Shown: piece by piece, positions 8,571-14,844 of the stretch | Position numbering within the stretch: position 1 is the first letter of the stretch | Layout: each line of letters opens with the position of its first letter | Assembly (NCBI GenBank): GCA_004325065.1 | Contig: PITI01000309.1 | Coordinates: 1-14,844 of the forward strand | Source: Hamiltosporidium magnivora | Lineage: Eukaryota; Microsporidia; Dubosqiidae | Direction: 5' to 3' | Length of the DNA stretch: 14,844 bases | Program-made: the position numbers and the translations under genes | The notes under the pieces: generated by a model | The model's database searches: none | What the model was told of the DNA's origin: nothing | The model's input: only the letters and a program-made list of their open reading frames with translations

Positions 8571-9258
8571 TAGTGGCAAATGTTATATTTGTTTTTATGA
8601 AATTAACTCAGTTCAGAGGTTAACATAAATAACTTCTACCCCAACACTCCATCGGTAACCCCTGCGATACCTACGCCTTAAAAGCATATCATCTACCAGG
8701 CGTGTAGAACCTAATTTATAGGCGAGGTAGTTGCTCAGAGTTCGATAATATTCTTTGTATGGAGTGTGATCGTAGATAGAAACCCCCAAGAATTTGCGAT
8801 ACTATGCAGCATTCCACATACACTACATTTTCTAAACTCTATAAACATCAAGCTGAGATATATCTCGGCGACTCACATGGAATCCACCTAGACAACGCAA
8901 CGCCATACCAACAAGTATAACCTCTTTCTTAGCTTTCTCGGCTTTAAGTGTTTTTTTTATATTTTCCAGGCGCTTAGTCTTCTAACCCGAGTGAGCAAAG
9001 CTAGGGTTTTATGCTTTTACATGAGAATTACCTACATGTTTTGTTGCGGTCTGCAATCTAGTTACATAAAAAACTATAAATGAATTTGTAGAAAAGGTTT
9101 CGCAATCGTAGACCTTCTCCTCCTCATATAAATATCCATGTAACACTTGAAGATTTGGTGCGTTTTATTCCCTTTAAAAACCCAAACAATATCTTCGCAA
9201 CAGTTTCACACACTCATTGACAAGCATAAAGTTTTTTATATTTATCTCTCCTTCATCA
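8571..9258 (-). repeat. Dispersed repeat family, copy B (about 688 bp)
   Basis: Aligns along its whole length with copy A in the same orientation, from TAGTGGCAAA on the left to CCTTCATCATT on the right, with only small indels. The left end keeps TAGTGG; the right end, expected to be CCACTA, has decayed. Best conserved are the block around ATATTTTCCAGGCGCT (8960-8975) and the part around TACATAAAAAACTA (9063-9076). The hairpin seen in A and C is weakened here by two substitutions. The minus-strand frame found in A is recognisable (FSTNSFIVFYVTRLQTA) but ends in a stop soon after. Divergence from A suggests old insertions. No target-site duplication is visible. Confidence 0.85.
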
Positions 9259-10039
9259 TTAGTTCTATCATAAAAGTTATATTTCCAAAGTAATCCTTAA
9301 GGACAAAGTAAAGAACTGGTTTTCCTGATAGAAATTTATATTTTTCGCTATTCAAAAACTAGAAGCTTGTATAGAGACTAACAATACATTGTTTTACAAA
9401 CATAGAACGACAAGTTGAGATAATATCACTTAGAATTATAGTCAGACCAGAACGAATAGTTTAATTGATTTAGAAAATTTAGAAAATTCAGAAAATTGTA
9501 GACAAATGTAAATTTCGAATTAAAAAGTGAAAATTTCATTTATTTACTAGCAAAAAAATGATTTTTCAGATTAAAAACAAAAAAGCAATTAAAGCGGGTT
9601 AGAACCAGAAACACATTTAAAAAAATTAGCTAATTTTATTATTCAGATTAAATGACTTTGGCTCCATCAATTATCGTCTATGAAAGCCTAATATAGACCT
9701 CATTATCACAAAATTTAATTCTCAAACATAAATAATTTTTTCTATTTGAATTTTTCGGCACCAAAGAATTTTAAGAGGCAGCGATTATCCAGAATTATAT
9801 GCATAATATAGAGCAGTGATTAATAAACTCTATATATGTTTTTCATTATAACTAAAATTTCCGAATTTATTACGCTACTGTAACTTTAAACATTCACTAT
9901 CTATTTAATCAGTCATATATGTTGGTTATACCTGTTTATAAAAACGGAATAATATTGTTTTAGGTTGAAGCGTACTTTTTTTTATATTTTATTTACCTTT
10001 TTAACACCATCCTTCACCTTCAAAAACACGACAAATCAT
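9259..10039. other. AT-rich intergenic stretch
   Basis: No gene or RNA recognised. A small tandem repeat sits at 9471-9497. If copy B is the LTR of a minus-strand element, internal sequence would be expected here, but I cannot read any. Confidence 0.5.
9471..9497. repeat. Three tandem copies of a 9-bp unit
   Basis: TAGAAAATT twice, followed by CAGAAAATT, with no spacers. A short simple repeat without obvious function. Confidence 0.7.
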
Positions 10040-10343
10040 TTATATATTTCGTGGTTACTCTAATGTAGTTCCTCCGTCTAAAATTAGGGCGCTTTTATTT
10101 TTCTTGGTTAAGACCACCTTTCTCGTTATTCAGCTGCTTTAAAAGAGAGGTGCTGGTTCTCATGACTCTCGGATCGTTTAATAACTTTAAGTTACGCTCT
10201 CTTCCAACTCTATTCGGTATTTGATGCACAATTAAGCCCTTTTCGTTAATCAAAGAAAATTGTTTAGACTGTCTTCTTGAGCAATGTATCATCCCCATAT
10301 GCCTGAATATTATTGGGCCTATGAACTCTTTTGGGCGATCACG
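10040..10343 (-). pseudogene. Degenerate coding island, possible gag/protease remnant
   Basis: A GC-richer island in AT-rich DNA. On the minus strand 82 codons are open from 10343 to a TAA at 10097-10095 (first ATG 10298), with a charged, basic composition and a tract RHMGMIHCSRRQSK that faintly recalls a retroelement zinc-knuckle end. Just beyond, in another frame, the minus strand reads SALILDGGTTLE, resembling the aspartic-protease active-site block of LTR retroelements (usual form LIDTGAT), then a stop. Together they could be a worn gag-protease junction of a minus-strand element whose LTR would be copy B. Neither match is strong alone, and the frame may be unrelated. Confidence 0.3.
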
Positions 10344-11629
10344 TTAGTATTTTTTCACAATACTGTACAAACTTATCTAATTAGAAATAATATTATACTA
10401 AACTTATAATAGACTAGAATTGGATAATGAATCAAACTTTATAAGTTTTTCGGGTTTAACTAGGTGAAGTGAATATTGGAAAGTAATTTAAACCCCAATG
10501 AGCGTTATCGTAAATTTGCTCTTATTTAAAATGAATACACTGCGTCTATTATTTTAAATTTTGATATCTGTTTTAATATAGCGCCATTTGTTTTTCCCCG
10601 TACTTAAAAGCAAAACAAGAGATCTAAATTTTAAATTTGAAAAATTTTCTTTGCTATTTATAAAATTGTATTTGTAAGAAATACGATTATGAATTTTAAA
10701 ACATTAGAAATTCAAACTGACATATTCCTAATGCCATACTCAAATATAAAAAAAATTAAAGCACAAGTTGGAATAGATTTGAAGCTCTACGTAAAAATAA
10801 TTTGACTCAGATAATGCCCGGTTTATTATAAGCACGGAAAACCTAATAAGTAAATATAAAAATTTTCATTTAGGCAGAAGATGTGAAAAATAGTATAATA
10901 TAATATTATTATATAAAAGCTGCTTCCGACCAAATATAAAAAATAAAATATTGAGTCAAAATCAAACAGAATCGAATATGGATTCTACTAAGTTAAAAGT
11001 AAGTCATAACTTAACTCACGACAAAAAAGTCGCAAAAATTAAAAAACAAAAAAATACGAAAATTTGAAATAATAATGTCAATATACGAAATATAACCTTA
11101 TTTCTCATCGCTAATAACAAAAATATATTTAATTAGATCAAGATATTTTTTTACCTTATTTTACATTTTGCTACAAATCTAGCGATTTTTTATTCCTTAC
11201 TCAGTTATTCGTTTCTTCTTTAAACTCTCAGAGTCGAAAATAAAAAAGTGTAAGTTTTTAATTTTTTTATTCTAATCTGTTCAACTCGGGATTAAAGGGA
11301 ATGGGTCGATAAATTCAGTATGTTTTACATCCAACCAAAACGCAAAAAATGTTTTTCGCATCAATTTTACACACATTTGCTAAAAATAACGTTTTTAATG
11401 TCGTTATCCACCGTCCAGCTGAATTTATTCCTTAATTAGAAATAATTTAGCTTAAATTATTCCGTAAGATTATAAGTGCTCGTAAACAAGCGAAACACGT
11501 TAGTAATATTCAAATCAAATTTTAATTAAAGTTTTTCTGTATAAATGTTTCAAATAAAAAGCATAGGGCTATTATGTTATGTTTTTATTTTTATGTTGTA
11601 AAATCAACCATGGTTAACGCATGTAATAG
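10344..11629. other. AT-rich intergenic stretch
   Basis: Stops in every frame; no gene, RNA or repeat recognised on either strand. Confidence 0.55.
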
Positions 11630-11889
11630 AGGCCTATCAATTCAGTAGTACCACGTGAATGTAGAATATTTGTGTGTACTCCTAATAAATTAGGTAGGCG
11701 ACATTTGCCGAATGATGAAGAGTCTATAAACCAAGAAAATTTAGAAAAATAGTAGAATCTATAAAAGACGATGGTGTAAAAAAGATTGGAATGTTTGGCA
11801 ATAAAAACCCCACAAAATCATTCTATGAAAAATGTAGTAAAAGAATTAGATGTAAAGAAGAGAGTTTAAGACGGATCTTTTACCGGTAA
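11630..11889 (+). pseudogene. Unrecognised coding-like island with a frame break
   Basis: Two overlapping plus-strand open stretches: 11630-11749 (40 codons, includes FVCTPNKLGRRHLPNDEE, ending in TAG) and 11719-11886 (56 codons, includes KKIGMFGNKNPTKSFYEKC and ESLRRIFYR, ending in TAA). Neither has a credible start. The junction in the overlap looks like a frameshift in a once longer protein. Base composition is richer in G and C than the surroundings. No family recognised; transposon debris is likely. Confidence 0.3.
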
Positions 11890-13312
11890 TTAAATTATTA
11901 TAGCTATTTTTCTTATTTCTTTTGTTTTAGATATCTAATAATTTAAAATATTGTTACGTACTTAGGTACAAAAAAAATAAATCAAATTTTTTGTAAATAT
12001 TCTTATTTCTTATATAAACTAGCCGTTAAGCACTTGTCAACGAACTCGGTTTTATATTAAAAGATAAAGGTAGATTTTATTCTGTAACATCATTTTTTGG
12101 CCTATAATTTCTTAATATTTTAACCTGAGCTTTTATATTCTCACCTAGTCTATTTTCTTGTACATTTTTTTAGTCTTTCATATAAATTTTTAGTCTCTTT
12201 AGACATTTCACAATGAATTTCAGGATCTTTTTGATTTAGTATATAATATTATTCTGTTATAGTCTGTTGAATTTTTTGAGAGTTTCAGCTCGGCATTTTA
12301 TATTTAGTCTGTTCACTTTACCTTTTATTTTAATTACATTCCGACTTTTCTTGTTGGTAATTTTTCGTGTGAAGCGTTTTATTTCTCAGAAAAAACTGTT
12401 CAGATTAAAGATTGCGGATTTGGTTAATTTATTCAATAAATAACTTCTTAGATATTTTTATTAAAAATCTTTTAATTCAATCCGGTATGAAATTTCATAA
12501 AGCTATTCAAACAATAGTAGTTATATGCAATTACTTTTGAACATTTAAATAAATTTCACATGAGAGAGCAACATAAATCAAGCTTATCATATAATTGTTA
12601 TGTATTGGTAAAAATAAAGCTTAAAGTAATTATAAAAAACGGATTACCTGAAATTTATCTTAAAATTAAAATTTCCAAAAAGGTTAAAAAAATATTAATG
12701 CTACTCTTGTGGCATACTTAAAAAAAATTTTAAACATAAAAAGTAAATGTTTTTTTGCACAAATTAAATGGTTTTAAGTGTTTTCTGTTCAGTTCCACTC
12801 ACTTTTATTGATTGTATAAGTTTCATATCCTAATTAGAGCATTTTTATTGTTATCAGTAGTTGTTTGACCAATTAAAGATTTCGAGGTGAGTCTTCGTTG
12901 AGAGATTGCTAAATATAAAATATATAGTACGATAAATTTTCAATTTAAAAATTTATGGCAACTTAGTAGCGAAAAATTATAAAATTTTTTTAAAAGTCTT
13001 AAGTACCAATCAAAATAGAAATTGTATAACAGTTCTACCAAACAATAATTTCAACAGCATTATTTCCATATATAATTGAGATCAAAGGCTTATTTTCAAT
13101 ATAAGGTTTAAGGATTATTAAAATTTTTAAAAGGAGCAGATGCTTGTTTAATCGACGTGTTTATTTTTTCGGATCGTTCCTTTTCTACAGATGGAACACA
13201 ATTCAAAAGTGCATTAAAGCTTCGCAAAGTTATAGAAGTTCCAAAGATATTTTTCCTTTGAATGGTTAGATTGTCAGTTTAACGCAAACTCTCTTATACG
13301 AAAGATAAAGAG
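11890..13312. other. AT-rich intergenic stretch
   Basis: No intact gene. 12000-12420 is T-rich on the plus strand; on the minus strand a short tract reads EIHCEMSKETKNLYERLKK (near 12220-12160) before stops, perhaps the trace of an old gene. 13140-13310 is somewhat GC-richer but not readable. Confidence 0.5.
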
Positions 13313-13384
13313 TGTCCCAACCATGAATCGAACTCGGCTTTTTGGAAATAAATCCCGATATCCTCATCACTATAAAATTGGCGC
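13313..13384 (-). pseudogene. Degenerate tRNA-like sequence (72 nt, anticodon position UUA)
   Basis: Read on the minus strand, the 72 nt fit tRNA numbering: acceptor GCGCCAA/TTGGGAC (5 of 7 pairs), D-loop AGTGATGA, anticodon stem TCGGG/TCCAA (3 pairs plus one G-U), loop ATTTATT, 4-nt variable loop, T-arm CCGAG-TTCGATT-CATGG (4 of 5 counting G-U) and discriminator A. The B-box core GTTCGATTC is intact; the A-box is poor and the D-stem barely pairs. Layout resembles eukaryotic tRNA-Asp/Glu. The anticodon position is UUA, which would read the stop codon UAA. Mismatches and the lack of a downstream T-run point to a pseudogene or an old tRNA-derived element. Confidence 0.45.
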
Positions 13385-13701
13385 CGATATATAAATTATA
13401 GATGATAATTGCCGAACCCACCCATCAAAAATTGCGTATTCAACAATCAAATAATATAAAAAATAAATTATGAAATCATTTTTTTCAGCTATAATTTCTT
13501 ATAAGGAGGATTCCGTTTTTTATTGTTTATATTCATGGTTCGCAGAATAAAAAGATATTGTATTTTTAATTAGTGGAAATTTCTATCAAAATAAAATGGA
13601 TTGGGACAAATATAAAATTTAAAAGCTTAAAATACTTTAAAATTTCGAAAAATTTGTCTTCCAACATAAATCGAAATCTAAAAAGATGTTTTTAAAACGC
13701 G
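13385..13701. other. Intergenic, nothing readable
   Basis: Separates the tRNA-like sequence from the integrase remnant. If the element was once full length, reverse transcriptase and RNase H would belong upstream, but no trace of them is legible here. Confidence 0.5.
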
Positions 13702-14383
13702 GAGCATATATACACCGAGAATGGTAAGGTATGTACAACATATATTAATTAAATCAGAAAATAAGAGACAATAGATGAAACTCTGATAGCGCAAGACTAT
13801 TTTTTTGCCTCTATACATCTTCTTGGTCATATTAGCATAAAAACAATGCACCGGGAAATCTTAATAAAATACTACGTTTGAGTAATATTGACCCAAACCG
13901 TTCTTAAAGCGCACCAAGATTGTATTAAACCCGTCATTTGGACGCATTGTATCAATCCACACTATTATAGCGCCTTATTCATAGGAAAGAATTGCGATAA
14001 ATATTGTTGAAATGCGGGAATACTCAAAAAGAGCCTGAACGATTTGCACGAATCTGACACATTCTGGATACCGGAAACAAGTTTTTTGACAGATAAATTT
14101 AAAAAAAGTCGGCTGCAGGGTAGCGAAAGCGCCTAGAAGATCCTGTTTTCTTTGAAAGCCGCCTAGCATCCTATCGTACAACGGATTAAGAGTAAGAGTT
14201 TGTAAACAAAAGGATAAAACAATTATGTGCCGAACACAATCTTTCTTGTTTCATTTGAAGACGAAGGCCCTTAAAAAATCAAAGGAAAGTTATGAGAATA
14301 AAGCAGACAATATTACGCAAGCTTGATATAATTTAGAAAGTATCTAATCGAAAATCATCGATTGACTTATATAAAGAAATGGT
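13702..14383 (+). pseudogene. Decayed Ty3/Gypsy-like (or KRBA2-like) retroelement integrase
   Basis: A single plus-strand frame can be aligned to a retroviral-type integrase despite many stops. In order: a lead-in EHIYTENGKVCTTY (13702 on); the HHCC zinc finger, HLLGHISIKTM with His at 13816 and 13828 and Cys at 13921 after exactly 30 codons (second Cys lost); the first catalytic block WTHCIN near 13939, with the Asp apparently replaced by Asn (13954); the second block FWIPETSFLTDKF with Asp at 14092 (usual FGIPE-LTD-G-F); HPIVQRIKSKSL (14167-14202), the usual HPxxxGxVERxNxxL with the catalytic Glu now Gln and a small deletion; and YLIENHRLT (14341-14367), matching the YNxxxHRxT spacing. In-frame stops lie at 13750, 13762, 13879, 14008, 14134, 14164, 14203 and beyond. 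The enzyme would insert element DNA into the host; this copy is dead. RT, RNase H and gag are not seen. The family call is by motif only. Confidence 0.7.
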
Positions 14384-14640
14384 GGTTAAGCAAAATTTAA
14401 CTCAGAGCAATCAAAAAACCTGATAGAACCTTCAGGCGTCCATATACTTAAATATTGCCAAATGCGAAGAGGCGTAATTTATGAAAAAATTCTTCAAGGT
14501 CTATATCAAAGGAATATATGAAAAATACAAATCTAACGGATATTTTTACCACTTCTGGGGCAATCTATTAATTAAAGTGAGTTAAAAAAGCCACTCATTT
14601 TTTTCACGGCTAGGATTTTTCATCATTTTTTTAAATATAA
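14384..14640. other. Gap between integrase remnant and repeat copy C
   Basis: The integrase frame may continue to about 14450 (KKPDRTFRRPYT). After that nothing is readable. No clear polypurine tract precedes copy C, although copy C itself opens with the purine-rich GTGGAGGGAGGATAA. Confidence 0.45.
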
Positions 14641-14844
14641 TAGTGGAGGGAGGATAATCACATAAAAAACTTTCTGCTTGGCAATGAGTGTGTGAAAGGT
14701 GCGAAGATATTGTTTGGATTTTTGGTGGAAATAAAACCACGCTACATCTTCGGTTGTTCTTTGGGAGTTGTTATCAGTAGGAAAGGTCTGGAGGAATGTA
14801 TAAAATTTTCTACAAATTTATTTGTAGTTTTTTATGTAACCAGA
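14641..14844 (+). repeat. Dispersed repeat family, copy C (partial, inverted; cut by window end)
   Basis: Reverse-complement match to the right third of copies A and B, starting at TAGTGGAGGGAGG and reaching ATGTAACCAGA at the edge. The CTACAAAT/ATTTGTAG hairpin (14810-14827) is perfect, as in copy A. About 67 codons are open from 14647 to the edge in one frame, but alignment with A and B implies an internal frameshift, so this is not called as a gene. It lies downstream of the integrase remnant and on its strand, where a 3' LTR would be. Confidence 0.8.

Noticed and set aside
13975..14181. Minus-strand 68-codon frame
   Set aside because: It lies antisense to the integrase remnant, whose plus-strand frame carries ordered family motifs; the minus frame shows none that I trust.
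1..14844. CRISPR arrays, rRNA genes, bacterial operon signals
   Set aside because: No regularly spaced repeats, no rRNA core sequence and no bacterial-type gene clusters or ribosome-binding sites are visible.

Overview
The window looks like a gene-poor stretch of an AT-rich eukaryotic genome, most likely a microsporidian with an expanded genome (Hamiltosporidium or Edhazardia type; inference, about 0.75). Support: two intronless, compact and divergent eukaryotic genes (a proteasome alpha-5 subunit and a minimal ubiquitin-specific protease), a CATCCCCC motif 8 nt before the proteasome ATG as in microsporidian CCC-type promoters, an AATAAA signal directly after the proteasome stop codon, and long AT-rich intergenic DNA holding decayed transposable-element debris. 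Nothing suggests bacteria or organelle.

Layout. 1-606 (minus): the start of an unrecognised gene that runs off the left edge. 607-2930: AT-rich, no gene. 2931-3627: copy A of a dispersed repeat of about 690 bp. 3628-5353: AT-rich, with a hairpin and faint decayed reading frames. 5354-6319 (plus): an apparently intact deubiquitinase of the USP/C19 family whose only possible start gives a signal-peptide-like N-terminus. 7459-8160 (plus): proteasome alpha-5. 8571-9258: repeat copy B. 9259-13700: gene-free, with several higher-GC islands of decayed coding-like sequence and a degenerate tRNA-like sequence (13313-13384, minus). 13702-14383 (plus): a Ty3/Gypsy-like integrase pseudogene, full of stops but still aligned in one frame. 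14641-14844: the beginning of repeat copy C, inverted relative to A and B and cut by the window end.

How the parts relate. The two intact genes are neighbours on the plus strand and both belong to the ubiquitin-proteasome pathway, but they are 1.1 kb apart and nothing shows co-regulation. The deubiquitinase may be secreted or ER-targeted, which would separate it from the parasite's own proteasome. The repeat family and the integrase fragment may belong together: copy C lies downstream of the integrase in the same orientation, as a 3' LTR would, and A and B would then be solo or orphan LTRs. That link is inference. The repeat ends can also be read as short terminal inverted repeats (YAGTGG).
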